NCBI GenBank assembly: GCA_003152455.1
Contig: PMAF01000200.1
Location: 28,037-68,095 of the forward strand
Length of the DNA: 40,059 nt
Direction: 5' to 3'
Origin: Hyphomicrobiales bacterium
GTDB lineage: Bacteria > Pseudomonadota > Alphaproteobacteria > Rhizobiales > Xanthobacteraceae
Shown here: piece after piece, positions 28,068 through 37,154 of the stretch
Layout: every line of letters starts with the position of its first letter
Numbering within the stretch: position 1 is the stretch's first letter
The notes under the pieces: generated by a model
What the model saw: the letters and a program-made list of their open reading frames with translations, nothing else
Databases searched by the model: none
Told to the model about the DNA's origin: nothing
Made by a program: the position numbers and the translations under genes

Positions 28068-29066
28068 ATGACAAAAATCTTTCCCGCCGAAGTTTCCGCC
28101 GCTCTGCGCCGGCTCGCCGCTTGGCTCACGTTGGCATTCGCGCTTGCCGTCGTGCTGGCCGCGCCCGCCGCTGCCGCCGATGCGCAGCCGCTGGTGACAC
28201 CCGCTTGGCTCAACAGCCATCTGCACGACCCGAATCTGGTGGTGCTCGACATCCGCTCGGCCATCGACGGCAGCAAGCCGGAGACTTTTGCGCAGGGGCA
28301 TATCCCGGGCGCCGTGCATAGCGACTACGATCAAGGCGGTTGGCGCGTCACCGTGCACAACGTGCCGTTCATGTTGCCGAGCCTCCTGGAAATCCAGAAC
28401 CTGATCGGAAATCTCGGGATTGACGAGAACAGTCACGTGGTCGTCGTGCCGGCCGGCGTCAGCTACACCGATTTCGGTTCCGCCGCGCGCGTCTACTGGA
28501 CGCTCAAGGTGGCCGGCGTCCCCGATGTGTCGATCCTCGACGGCGGCATCGCAGCCTGGAAACAGGCGGGCTTGCCGTTCGAGCGGGGCGAGAACAAGCC
28601 GACGCCGAAGACGCTTTTTGTCGATGGCGACGAAAAATCGCTGGCCAAGCTCGCCGACGTGGAAAAAATCGTGCAGGCCGGCGGCGCCACGCTGGTCGAT
28701 GCTCGTCCCGCGTCTTTCTTCACCGGCGCGGAAAGAGCGCCGAAGGTCGCTGCCTATGGCCATATACCGGGCGCGATCGATGTGGACAGCGCCGAGTTCT
28801 ACGACGCAAAGACCAACCGCTTGAAGCCGACGGCGGCGCTTGCGGCGGTGGCCGCACGGATTCCGCCCGGGCCGGTGGTGAGCTACTGTAACACCGGCCA
28901 CTGGTCGGCCACCGACTGGTTCGTGCTGCACGAGTTGCTCGGCCGCCATAACGTCAAGCTCTATGACGGCTCGATGGTGGAGTGGACCGGAAATGCGAGC
29001 CGCCCTATCGTGTCGTCGCGCACCAAGTGGGACGATCTGATGAAGAAGCTTGGCCTGGGTTCCTGA
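28068..29066 (+). CDS. Exported sulfurtransferase (two rhodanese domains)
   Basis: Signal peptide ending AAPAAAADA; VVLDIRSAIDG..., TLVDARPASFFTGAERAPKVAAYGHIPGAIDVDSAEFYD, catalytic Cys in VVSYCNTGHWSA. Confidence 0.93.
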   Translation: MTKIFPAEVSAALRRLAAWLTLAFALAVVLAAPAAAADAQPLVTPAWLNSHLHDPNLVVLDIRSAIDGSKPETFAQGHIPGAVHSDYDQGGWRVTVHNVPFMLPSLLEIQNLIGNLGIDENSHVVVVPAGVSYTDFGSAARVYWTLKVAGVPDVSILDGGIAAWKQAGLPFERGENKPTPKTLFVDGDEKSLAKLADVEKIVQAGGATLVDARPASFFTGAERAPKVAAYGHIPGAIDVDSAEFYDAKTNRLKPTAALAAVAARIPPGPVVSYCNTGHWSATDWFVLHELLGRHNVKLYDGSMVEWTGNASRPIVSSRTKWDDLMKKLGLGS

Positions 29067-29088
29067 GCCGAGTCATCGGGGAGTTTCT

Positions 29089-30237
29089 ATGTCCACCGCA
29101 GCCTTGAGCACGCCCGATACGCGGGCAGGCGTCAGCGTCGACCGCCTGTTCCTCGGGCTCGCCCTGATCGCGACCGCAATCCTGCTCGCGTTGGTGCTGC
29201 TCGACGGCCAGCCCGCTTCGGCGGCGCTGATCGTCGGCGGCTTCGGTCTCGGCATCGCGTTTCTGAAAGCCGAGTTCAGCTACACCGCGTCCTGGCGGCG
29301 CTTCCTGACGCGCGGGGAGGCGGGCGGTCTGCTCGGCGGGCTGATCGTGATCGCGATCTGCGCGCTGGCGGTCGTGCCGGTCGCCGCGCTTCGGCAGAAT
29401 TTCGGCGGCGCCATCGCGCCGCTCGGTCCTTCGCTCCTTATCGGCGCCTTCACCTTCGGGATCGGCATGCAGCTCGCCAATGGCTGCGGCTCCGGCACGC
29501 TCTACACCGTCGGCGGCGGCTCGGGGCGCATGCTGATCGCGCTGCTGTTCTTCGTCATCGGCAGCGTCTTCGGCAGCCTGTCACTGCCGTCGTTCCTGGC
29601 GCTCGGCGGCATCGATCCGATCCTCGCCTCCGACTACCTCGGCCCTTGGGGCGGGTTGGCGGCGACATTGGCGAGCATCGCGGTGGCCGCCGCGTTGATC
29701 GTCGCGGTCGCCAAGCGGCGCGGCGCAAACTACATGCCATCGCGTAATTATATCATCGGCGGCATCGCCATCGGGCTGTTGTGCGTAGAGGTCTTCGCCG
29801 CCGGCGGCCATCCCTGGAGCGTGACTTACGGCTACACAATTTGGGGCGCCAAGATATTCAGTGCGCTCGGCTACGACTTCTCCCATGCGAATTTCTGGCA
29901 ATGGCCGGGTAACAAGCAGGCGCTGACCAGCTCGGTGCTGTCCGACACCTCGAGCCTTACGGACTTCGGAATGTTGTTCGGCGCCATGGCGGCCGCCGCC
30001 GCGACCAAGCCGTTCGCCGCCACCGCCTGGCCGCCGCTGAAATCGCTGCTGGCCGCAGGCGTCGGCGGCCTGCTGATGGGCTGGGGCGCGCGGCTGGGCT
30101 TTGGCTGCAATATCGGCGCCTTTGTCGGCGGCGTCGCTTCCGGTTCGCTGCACGGCTGGGTCTGGTTCGCCGCCGCGCTGCCCGGCTGCCTGATCGGCAT
30201 CCGCCTGCGGCCGCTGTTCGGCCTGTCGCGGGATTAG
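29089..30237 (+). CDS. YeeE/YedE family (thiosulfate) transporter
   Basis: ANGCGSGTLYTVGGGSGR and GARLGFGCNIGAFVGGVASGSLHGWVWFAAALPGCLIG are conserved YeeE/YedE Cys motifs; follows the rhodanese gene. Confidence 0.92.
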   Translation: MSTAALSTPDTRAGVSVDRLFLGLALIATAILLALVLLDGQPASAALIVGGFGLGIAFLKAEFSYTASWRRFLTRGEAGGLLGGLIVIAICALAVVPVAALRQNFGGAIAPLGPSLLIGAFTFGIGMQLANGCGSGTLYTVGGGSGRMLIALLFFVIGSVFGSLSLPSFLALGGIDPILASDYLGPWGGLAATLASIAVAAALIVAVAKRRGANYMPSRNYIIGGIAIGLLCVEVFAAGGHPWSVTYGYTIWGAKIFSALGYDFSHANFWQWPGNKQALTSSVLSDTSSLTDFGMLFGAMAAAAATKPFAATAWPPLKSLLAAGVGGLLMGWGARLGFGCNIGAFVGGVASGSLHGWVWFAAALPGCLIGIRLRPLFGLSRD

Positions 30238-30241
30238 CCTT

Positions 30242-30394
30242 ATGCGGAAGGTTTACATCGTCGTCGTTTTGCTCGGGCTGGTGGCGATCGTCGGCAACCA
30301 TCTGATCAGCCCGTCGAGCGGCCGCGCGATGTCGCCGGAGGATTTCGCCGGCGCCTGCGCGCCTTGCGGCGCGCCCTGTCCGTCGAAGAAGTAG
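30242..30394 (+). CDS. Small membrane-anchored Cys-rich protein (50 aa)
   Basis: ATG 30242 to TAG 30392-30394: MRKVYIVVVLLGLVAIVGNHLISPSSGRAMSPEDFAGACAPCGAPCPSKK*; one TM/signal anchor and a CxxCxxxC tail; starts 4 nt after the YeeE stop. Not in the ORF track. Confidence 0.65.
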   Translation: MRKVYIVVVLLGLVAIVGNHLISPSSGRAMSPEDFAGACAPCGAPCPSKK

Positions 30395-31321
30395 TCAGCT
30401 TTGCCGCTTCAAAAACGCTTCGACTTCGGCCCGCGAGGGCGCGCCCATCAGACCGCCGAACCGCATGCATTTGATTGCCGCCGCGGCGGCGGCAAAGCGC
30501 ATCGCCTCGACCGCATCGCCGGTTTCCACCAGCCGGAAAGTAAAGGCGCCGTGAAACGTATCGCCGGCGCCTAAAGTGTCGATGGCGTCGACCTTGAACG
30601 CGGCCATGTGACGGACCTCGCCGCGCTCGAGCCAAGAGACGCCGTCGGGCCCGTCGGTGACGGCGAGGAAGCCTTTGTAGGTCTCACCGTATTTGCGCAG
30701 CGCGGCGCCGAGGTCGGCCATGCCGGTGCTCTCGCGCATCGCCTCGGCGGACGCGATCACATGCGTGCTGCAATCCACCAGCGGGTTATCCGGCGGTTCC
30801 GGTTTATCGAGGTCGAGCACGCGCGGAATGTCGCGCGCTTTCGCCGCGAGGCAGATCGGCATGGCGATGTTGGTATAGCGGTTGTCGAGCAATACCGCGT
30901 CGAGCCCGGCCACCGCTGCCGCGGCATCCTTCGGGACCGCTTCGTTCAATCCCTTGTTGCGGCGGGTCGCGATCATTTTTTCGCCGGCGGCGTCAATTAA
31001 AATCAACGATACCGACGAACGCGCGCCCGGCACCCGCAAGGCGCCGCTGACGTCGATGTTCTCGCCCGCGAACGTCTTTACGATGGTGCTGGCGACCTCG
31101 TCGTCATGATCGCCGAGCGCGCCGATATAGCTGGTCTTGCCGCCGAGCCGGGCCACGGCAACCGCGGCATTGCCGGCCTGGCCGCCGCTGGTGATGAGGA
31201 ATTCGGACGCCTGCACCTTGGTGCCGGGATCGGGGAATTTGTCCACCCGCATCACAATGTCCTGCACGGCGCCGCCGGCGCACAAGATTCGTGGGGTTCG
31301 TTTTAGCGCGGCGTCAGTCAA
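30395..31321 (-). CDS. PfkB-family carbohydrate (ribokinase-like) kinase
   Basis: GGQAGNAAVAVARLGG and DTLGAGDTFHGAFTFRLVE signatures. Confidence 0.93.
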   Translation of the reverse strand: MTDAALKRTPRILCAGGAVQDIVMRVDKFPDPGTKVQASEFLITSGGQAGNAAVAVARLGGKTSYIGALGDHDDEVASTIVKTFAGENIDVSGALRVPGARSSVSLILIDAAGEKMIATRRNKGLNEAVPKDAAAAVAGLDAVLLDNRYTNIAMPICLAAKARDIPRVLDLDKPEPPDNPLVDCSTHVIASAEAMRESTGMADLGAALRKYGETYKGFLAVTDGPDGVSWLERGEVRHMAAFKVDAIDTLGAGDTFHGAFTFRLVETGDAVEAMRFAAAAAAIKCMRFGGLMGAPSRAEVEAFLKRQS

Positions 31322-32264
31322 AGCCGATCTCGTTCTCCACCCAGGCGCGGATGATGTGATGCGCGATCGCGACCGGCGGCGGCGTGCTCAAGCCCTCGGG
31401 GTGCCGGCGCGTCAGCATGCTTGCTACTTCCGTCTTGGTAAACCACCGCGCGTCCTCGAGTTCCGCGCGGTCGACGACAATTTCTTGGGTCAAGGCTTGC
31501 GCATGGCAGCCGATCATCAGCGTGGTCGGGAACGGCCAGGGCTGCGAGCTGAAATAGGTCACCTTGCCGCAGAGGATGCCGGCTTCCTCGCGCGTTTCGC
31601 GGCGCACCGCGTCCTCGATTGCCTCGCCCGGCTCGAGGAAGCCGGCAAGGCACGACCACATGGTCGGCCCGAAACGCGGGCTGCGGCCGAGCAGGCAGTT
31701 CTCGCCCTCGGTCGCCAGCATGATCACCACCGGATCGGTGCGCGGGAAATGTTCGATGTGGCAATGCTGACAATCGCGCTTCCAGCCGGCGCTGACCGCT
31801 TGCGTCGGCGCCCCACAGTTCGGGCAGAAACGGTGACGCAGATGCCAATGCAGCACCGCCTTGGCCTCGGCGATCGGCGGCAGGTGCTCGGGCTCAACCA
31901 GCCCCTGCACGGCGATCGAGCGCAGGTCGGTGACCAGGAGATCGTCGCGCGTCTTCAGCGCTTCCGCCGCAGCCGGCGCAATGCCGTAGCCGAAACGGGG
32001 AGCGCTTTCCAACAGGCCGAGGAAAACCGTCTCGCTCGCGGGCGCCAGCGCACGCGCTTCCGCCATCGTGAATAGCGGATCGTTGAGGGCCGAGCCCTTT
32101 TTCATCGCGATCCAGTCGCCGCCGATCACATAGGCGCCGGCATTGGGCTGTGCCGCCAGCCCCGCCATCGCGCCGGCATCGGGGCGCAATTCGGCGGCGC
32201 GCTCGAGGCGGCTTTGCGTGTAGCCAAGAAGCGGTTTGGGGCCGAGATCGGGGCGACGGGACAT
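31314..32264 (-). CDS. nudC: NAD+ diphosphatase (NADH pyrophosphatase)
   Basis: Zn ribbon FCPNCGAP...RDCQHCHIEHFPRTDPVVIML; Nudix box GFLEPGEAIEDAVRRETREEAGI; SQPWPFPTTLMIGC. Confidence 0.95.
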   Translation of the reverse strand: MSRRPDLGPKPLLGYTQSRLERAAELRPDAGAMAGLAAQPNAGAYVIGGDWIAMKKGSALNDPLFTMAEARALAPASETVFLGLLESAPRFGYGIAPAAAEALKTRDDLLVTDLRSIAVQGLVEPEHLPPIAEAKAVLHWHLRHRFCPNCGAPTQAVSAGWKRDCQHCHIEHFPRTDPVVIMLATEGENCLLGRSPRFGPTMWSCLAGFLEPGEAIEDAVRRETREEAGILCGKVTYFSSQPWPFPTTLMIGCHAQALTQEIVVDRAELEDARWFTKTEVASMLTRRHPEGLSTPPPVAIAHHIIRAWVENEIGFD

Positions 32265-32336
32265 TGGGCGCGGAAATTCGCACGGCGAGTCGAATTGTGC
32301 AATGCGCGCCCGGATGCCGCCCCGGCCTCGCGGAAC

Positions 32337-32759
32337 CTAAAGCGGCCGAATTTGAAGGGCACGCCGCAATGCGCCGATCAGCCCGTCGCGCACGGCCGGA
32401 TGGTACGCGGATGGCACCGCCGTGCCCCACACCGGCTTCGGCCAGGCGGCGTCGCTGTGCCGGCGAGCGATCACGTGCACGTGCAATTGCGCCACCTGGT
32501 TGCCGAGCGCCGCGATGTTGAGCTTCTCGCATTCGGTAATCGATTTGAGTGCGCGGGCGCCGTCCGCGATCTCATCCATCAATTCGAACCGGTGATGGTC
32601 GGACAGATCGATGATCTCGACGAGGCCGGCCCGCCGCGGCACCAGAATCAGCCAGGGATAATTGGCGTCGTTCGCCAACAGCACGCGCGATAGCGCTAGG
32701 TCGCCGACAGGAACCGTGTCCTGTGCGAGTTGCGGGTGGAGGGACCAAGTCTCATTCAT
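32337..32759 (-). CDS. HIT domain protein
   Basis: QVAQLHVHVIARRHSDAAWP is the HIT-type histidine motif; WLILVPRRAG. Confidence 0.9.
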   Translation of the reverse strand: MNETWSLHPQLAQDTVPVGDLALSRVLLANDANYPWLILVPRRAGLVEIIDLSDHHRFELMDEIADGARALKSITECEKLNIAALGNQVAQLHVHVIARRHSDAAWPKPVWGTAVPSAYHPAVRDGLIGALRRALQIRPL

Positions 32760-32789
32760 TTGGAAAGACTAGGGCGAAAACTTATCCAC

Positions 32790-32892
32790 GTCATTCCGGG
32801 GCGCGGCCGAAGGCCGCGAACCCGGAATCCATAACCCCGGTGGGCGATTATGGATTCCGGGTTCGCTCGCTACGCTCGCGCCCCGGAATGAC
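32790..32892. repeat. Long imperfect palindrome, dispersed-repeat-like
   Basis: GTCATTCCGGGGCGCG (32790-32805) pairs with CGCGCCCCGGAATGAC (32877-32892); inner 19-bp perfect arms GCGAACCCGGAATCCATAA (32816-32834) / TTATGGATTCCGGGTTCGC (32848-32866). Confidence 0.88.
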
Positions 32893-32940
32893 GGAGGAGG
32901 GCTGCTTGCTTTCTCCCCTCTTTCGCCCGATATAAGTCAC

Positions 32941-33036
32941 GGGAGGTTGGCGGTGGACGAGCCACTCGCCAACCGGGTCAGATCCGGAAGGAAGCAGCCC
33001 TAACGAGCGCGGTTCGGGTCGCTCGTCAGCCTCCCA
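32941..33036 (+). ncRNA. ffs: Small bacterial signal recognition particle RNA (4.5S)
   Basis: Conserved GGTCAGATCCGGAAGGAAGCAGCCCTAACGA apical domain; GGGAGG at the 5' end pairs with CCTCCC at the 3' end; located directly upstream of dnaX. Confidence 0.95.
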
Positions 33037-33090
33037 CCAATTTCCGCGATCCAACAGCGCAGCATGCGCGGCCGCCGGTCGGATGGCACG

Positions 33091-34896
33091 ATGAGCGAAA
33101 CCGCGAAACCAAGCAAGCAAGGTCTCGACCCCGGCGGCACGCCCGAGGGAACCGGCTATCGCGTGCTGGCGCGCAAATACCGCCCGGCCAGCTTCGACGA
33201 CCTGATCGGCCAGGACGCCATGGTGCGCACCATCTCGAACGCGTTCGAGAGCGGGCGCATTCCACAGGCCTGGATCCTCACCGGGGTTCGCGGCGTCGGC
33301 AAAACCACGACCGCGCGCATTCTGGCGCGCGCGCTCAATTACGAGTTGCCGAACGGCTCGGTGACGGGGCCGACCATCAGCATGCCGGTGATGGGCGTGC
33401 ATTGTCTGGCCATCATCGAAAGCCGGCACATCGACGTGCTGGAGATGGACGCCGCCTCGCACAATTCGGTCGAGGACGTGCGCCAGATCAACGACGCCAT
33501 CCGTTACGCGCCGGTGTCGGCGCGCTACAAGGTCTACATTCTCGACGAAGTGCACATGCTTTCGGGCGCGGCGTTCAACGCGCTGCTCAAGACGCTGGAA
33601 GAGCCGCCGCCGCACGCCAAGTTCATTTTCGCCACCACCGAAATCCGCAAAGTGCCGGTGACGGTGCTGTCGCGCTGCCAGCGCTTCGACCTGCGCCGCG
33701 TCGACGCCGCGCTGCTGGTCAAGCATCTCGAAGGCATCGCCACGAAGGAGAAGATCGAAGCCGAACCGGCGGCCCTCGCCTTGATCGCGCGCGCCGCCGA
33801 AGGCTCGGTGCGCGATTCGCTTTCGCTGTTCGATCAGGCGATCGCGCACGCTGCCGGGAAGGTAGCGGCGGAAGACGTGCGCCAGATGCTCGGCCTCGCC
33901 GACCGCGTACGCGTGGTCGATCTGTTCGAGGCGCTGATGAAGGGGGACATCGCTGCCGCGCTTAAGGAATTGCGCGCGCAGTATGAAATCGGCGCCGATC
34001 CCGGCGTGGTGTTGAGCGATCTCGCCGAATTCACCCATTTCGTGACGCGGGTCAAAGTCGTTCCCGGTGTCGCCGACGACGTTTCGCTGTCGGAAGCCGA
34101 ACGCGTGCGCGGTCGCGCCTTCGCGGCGCAACTGTCGATGCGGGTGCTGTCGCGCACCTGGCAGATGCTGCTGAAAGGCGTGGGCGAGGTTCAGGCCTCC
34201 GGCCGCCCGGTCGCCGCCGCCGAGATGGTGCTGGTACGGATCGCCTATGCCGCCGATCTGCCGACGCCGGACGAGGTCGTGCGCTCGCTCGGCGAGGAGG
34301 GTGGCGCACCCGCGCGCCCGCAAGGCAACGGCGGCTCGGCCGCGGCGCCGGCGCAGAACTCGACGGCGCGCTACGACGCGCCACGCGGCTCGCCCCGCTC
34401 CTCGGCCGCGGTATCGCCGCGCCTGTCCGAAGATCCTGCGGCTGACGTCAATGCCTCGGCCGCTGCCGCGCCGATGCTGACCGTCGGCTCGTTCGAGGCG
34501 CTGATCGCGCTGGTGCAGGAAAAGCGCGACATATCGATGAAGATGGCGCTGGAACGCGACGTGCGGCTGGTGCGCTGCGAGGACGGCCAGCTCGAAATCG
34601 CACTCGAGGCCAGCGCACCCAAGACGCTGGTGCACGACCTGCAACGCAAGCTCACCGGCTGGACCGGAAAGCGCTGGATGGTGGTGGTGTCGCAGGAGCA
34701 GGGCACGCCGACCGTGCGCGCGCAGATGGAAGAGCGCCAGGCGGAGCTTGAGCGCGACGCGCAAACCGATCCGCTGGTGCAGGCGGTGCTCAACCGCTTT
34801 CCCGGCGCCAAAGTGGTCGGGGTGACGCAGAACGCGCCCGCTGCCGAGGAAGGCGACGCATCGCTCGATCCGCCACCTGAAGGCGAGGAGGATTAA
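33091..34896 (+). CDS. dnaX: DNA polymerase III subunits gamma/tau
   Basis: YRVLARKYRPASFDDLIGQDAMVRTI, GVRGVGKTTTARILARALN, YILDEVHMLSGAAFNALLKTLEEPPPH. The ORF opens at 33064; MSETAKPSK at 33091 is the more likely start. Confidence 0.96.
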   Translation: MSETAKPSKQGLDPGGTPEGTGYRVLARKYRPASFDDLIGQDAMVRTISNAFESGRIPQAWILTGVRGVGKTTTARILARALNYELPNGSVTGPTISMPVMGVHCLAIIESRHIDVLEMDAASHNSVEDVRQINDAIRYAPVSARYKVYILDEVHMLSGAAFNALLKTLEEPPPHAKFIFATTEIRKVPVTVLSRCQRFDLRRVDAALLVKHLEGIATKEKIEAEPAALALIARAAEGSVRDSLSLFDQAIAHAAGKVAAEDVRQMLGLADRVRVVDLFEALMKGDIAAALKELRAQYEIGADPGVVLSDLAEFTHFVTRVKVVPGVADDVSLSEAERVRGRAFAAQLSMRVLSRTWQMLLKGVGEVQASGRPVAAAEMVLVRIAYAADLPTPDEVVRSLGEEGGAPARPQGNGGSAAAPAQNSTARYDAPRGSPRSSAAVSPRLSEDPAADVNASAAAAPMLTVGSFEALIALVQEKRDISMKMALERDVRLVRCEDGQLEIALEASAPKTLVHDLQRKLTGWTGKRWMVVVSQEQGTPTVRAQMEERQAELERDAQTDPLVQAVLNRFPGAKVVGVTQNAPAAEEGDASLDPPPEGEED

Positions 34897-35216
34897 TGGC
34901 CGATTTCATGGGCATGATGAAACAGGCAGCCCAACTGCAATCCAAGATGCAGGCGCTGCAGGCCGAGCTTGACACCATCGAGGTCGAGGGCACGTCGGGC
35001 GGCGGCATGGTGAGCGTGCGCCTTACGGCCAAGGGCGATCTCAAGGGCGTCAAGATCGACGACTCGCTGATGAAGCCGTCGGAAAAGGAAATTCTCGAGG
35101 ACCTGCTGGTGGCCGCGCATGCCGACGCGCGGCGCAAGGCTGAGACGGTGATGCAGGAGAAGATGAAAAGCCTCACCGGCGGCCTGCAACTGCCGCCTGG
35201 GATGAACCTGACTTAA
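34896..35216 (+). CDS. YbaB/EbfC family nucleoid-associated protein
   Basis: [60 protein letters not shown] overlap with dnaX. Confidence 0.95.
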   Translation: MADFMGMMKQAAQLQSKMQALQAELDTIEVEGTSGGGMVSVRLTAKGDLKGVKIDDSLMKPSEKEILEDLLVAAHADARRKAETVMQEKMKSLTGGLQLPPGMNLT

Positions 35217-35821
35217 TGCCCGCCGCCGTCGCCGGACCCGAAATCGAGCGCTTGATCCAGTTGCTGGCGCGGCTGCCAGGCCTGGGCCCGCGCTCGGCGC
35301 GGCGCGCGGCGCTGCATCTGATCAAGAAGCGCGAATTGCTGATGGCGCCCCTGGCCTCGGCCTTGCAGACAGCGATGGACAAGATCGTCATCTGCAAGAC
35401 CTGCGGCAATATCGATACGCAGGACCCCTGCACGGTCTGCATCGATACCAGGCGCGACGAGTCGATCATTGTCGTCGTCGCCGATGTCGCGGACCTGTGG
35501 GCACTGGAGCGGGCGCACGCGGTCAACGGCCGCTATCACGTGCTCGGCGGCACGCTGTCGCCGCTCGACGGCGTCGGTCCGCAGGACTTGAGCATCGACG
35601 CGCTCGTGTCGCGCGCGCATGGCCCCGAGGTGAAAGAGCTGATCCTGGCGCTCAACGCCACGGTCGACGGCCAGACCACCGCGCATTACATCACCGAGCT
35701 GCTGCATGAGGCGAACGTGAAGGTGACGCGGCTCGCGCATGGCGTGCCGGTCGGCGGCGAACTCGACTATCTCGACGAGGGCACGCTGTCGGCCGCGATC
35801 AAGCAGCGGACGCTGTTTTAG
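35216..35821 (+). CDS. recR: Recombination mediator protein RecR
   Basis: [39 protein letters not shown] zinc motif, Toprim region; TAATG overlap with ybaB. Confidence 0.96.
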   Translation: MPAAVAGPEIERLIQLLARLPGLGPRSARRAALHLIKKRELLMAPLASALQTAMDKIVICKTCGNIDTQDPCTVCIDTRRDESIIVVVADVADLWALERAHAVNGRYHVLGGTLSPLDGVGPQDLSIDALVSRAHGPEVKELILALNATVDGQTTAHYITELLHEANVKVTRLAHGVPVGGELDYLDEGTLSAAIKQRTLF

Positions 35822-37151
35822 GCTCCAGCCGCTTGAAATGGCCGTGCCGTTGCAGCCAGGCGAGAAGCACCAGGCTGGGCAGGCCGGCCAGCGCGCAGAT
35901 CACGAAGAACCAGACCCAGCCGATGCTTTCGGCGATGAATCCGGCGCCGGACGACAGATAGGTGCGCCCGACCGCGGCCAGCGCGGTGAGCAGGGCGTAT
36001 TGTGTCGCCGTGTGCAGCGGGTTCTGGCAAAGCGCGGACAAATAGGCCACGAACATCACCGTGCCGATGGCGCTGGTGAAGTTCTCCAGCGTGATGGCGA
36101 TGCTCAGCGCGGTCAGGCTATGGCCGGAGATCGCCACCCAGCAGAAGCCGAGATTGGCTGCCGCCTGAAGGATGGCGCCGATCCACAGGCTGGGCGCGAG
36201 CGGCAGCGCGCGCGCAATGAAGCCGCCGGCAAAACCGCCAAGCAAGAGCGCCGCGAGGCCGACGCCCTTCACGATCGCGGCGTATTCGTTGCGGGTAAAG
36301 CCGAGGTCGATCACGAACGGCGCGGTCATGGCGCCGGAGAGCGCGTCGGTGAACTTGAAAAGCACCACGAAGGCCAGCATCGTGAAGGCCATCTCGTAGC
36401 CGAGGAAATCCTTAAATGCGCCGACCGCCGCCTCGGCCACGCGCGCCCACGGCTTTTGCCGCGCGTTGGTCGCCTCGGCCGCCCCCGAACGTTCCGGCTC
36501 GGTGGCGATCAGCGCCGTGGCGGTGCCGATCAGCACCAGCAAGGCCATCGCCGCATAGCCCCAATGCCAGGCCGCCTGCTTGTCGAAGCCATAGCTCTGA
36601 AAACCGCTGACCAGGAACAGCGCGCCGGCGGTCGAGACCAGCATGCCGATGCGATAGGCCGCCACATAGGACGCCATGCCGGCGGCCTGTTCGTTCTCCG
36701 GCAGGCTCTCGACGCGGAAAGCATCGACCACGATGTCCTGGGTGGCCGAGGCGGCCGCCACCAGCAAGGCGCCGAGCGCGACCATTCCGGGCGCGGTGGC
36801 CGGGTTGGTCGAGCCGAGGAATACGATCGCCGCCATCAGCAGGATTTGCGTGAACACCAGCCAGCCACGACGGCGCCCGAGCCAGCGCGACAGCAGCGGC
36901 ACGTCGAGCGCGTCGGTCAGCGGCGCCCACAGGAATTTCACGGTGTATGGCGTGCCCACCAGCGCGAACAGGCCTATGGTGCCGAGATCGACGCCGGACT
37001 CGCGCATCCACACCAAGAGCGTCGCGCCCGACAATGCCAACGGCAGCCCGGACGAGAAGCCAAGGAACAGGACGATCAGCACGCGCGGCTTCAGGTAGAC
37101 CGCCAGCGCGTCGAGGAAAGACGGACGCGCGCTTTCTACGGGCGCGCTCAT
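35799..37151 (-). CDS. AmpG-family muropeptide MFS transporter
   Basis: [57 protein letters not shown] is a hallmark of the AmpG family. Confidence 0.92.
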   Translation of the reverse strand: MSAPVESARPSFLDALAVYLKPRVLIVLFLGFSSGLPLALSGATLLVWMRESGVDLGTIGLFALVGTPYTVKFLWAPLTDALDVPLLSRWLGRRRGWLVFTQILLMAAIVFLGSTNPATAPGMVALGALLVAAASATQDIVVDAFRVESLPENEQAAGMASYVAAYRIGMLVSTAGALFLVSGFQSYGFDKQAAWHWGYAAMALLVLIGTATALIATEPERSGAAEATNARQKPWARVAEAAVGAFKDFLGYEMAFTMLAFVVLFKFTDALSGAMTAPFVIDLGFTRNEYAAIVKGVGLAALLLGGFAGGFIARALPLAPSLWIGAILQAAANLGFCWVAISGHSLTALSIAITLENFTSAIGTVMFVAYLSALCQNPLHTATQYALLTALAAVGRTYLSSGAGFIAESIGWVWFFVICALAGLPSLVLLAWLQRHGHFKRLEPKTASAA

Positions 37152-37154
37152 GCG

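Noticed and set aside
32337-32759. HIT motif with Gln at the first His position (QLHVHVI)
   Set aside because: As far as I recall this variant is common in this proteobacterial HIT subgroup; the middle (nucleophilic) His is kept, so it is not notable alone.
32723-32935. 70-aa ORF (MRVAGGGTKSHSFGKTRAKTYPRHSGARPKAANPES...RPGMTEEG)
   Set aside because: Chance translation of the palindromic repeat at 32790-32892.
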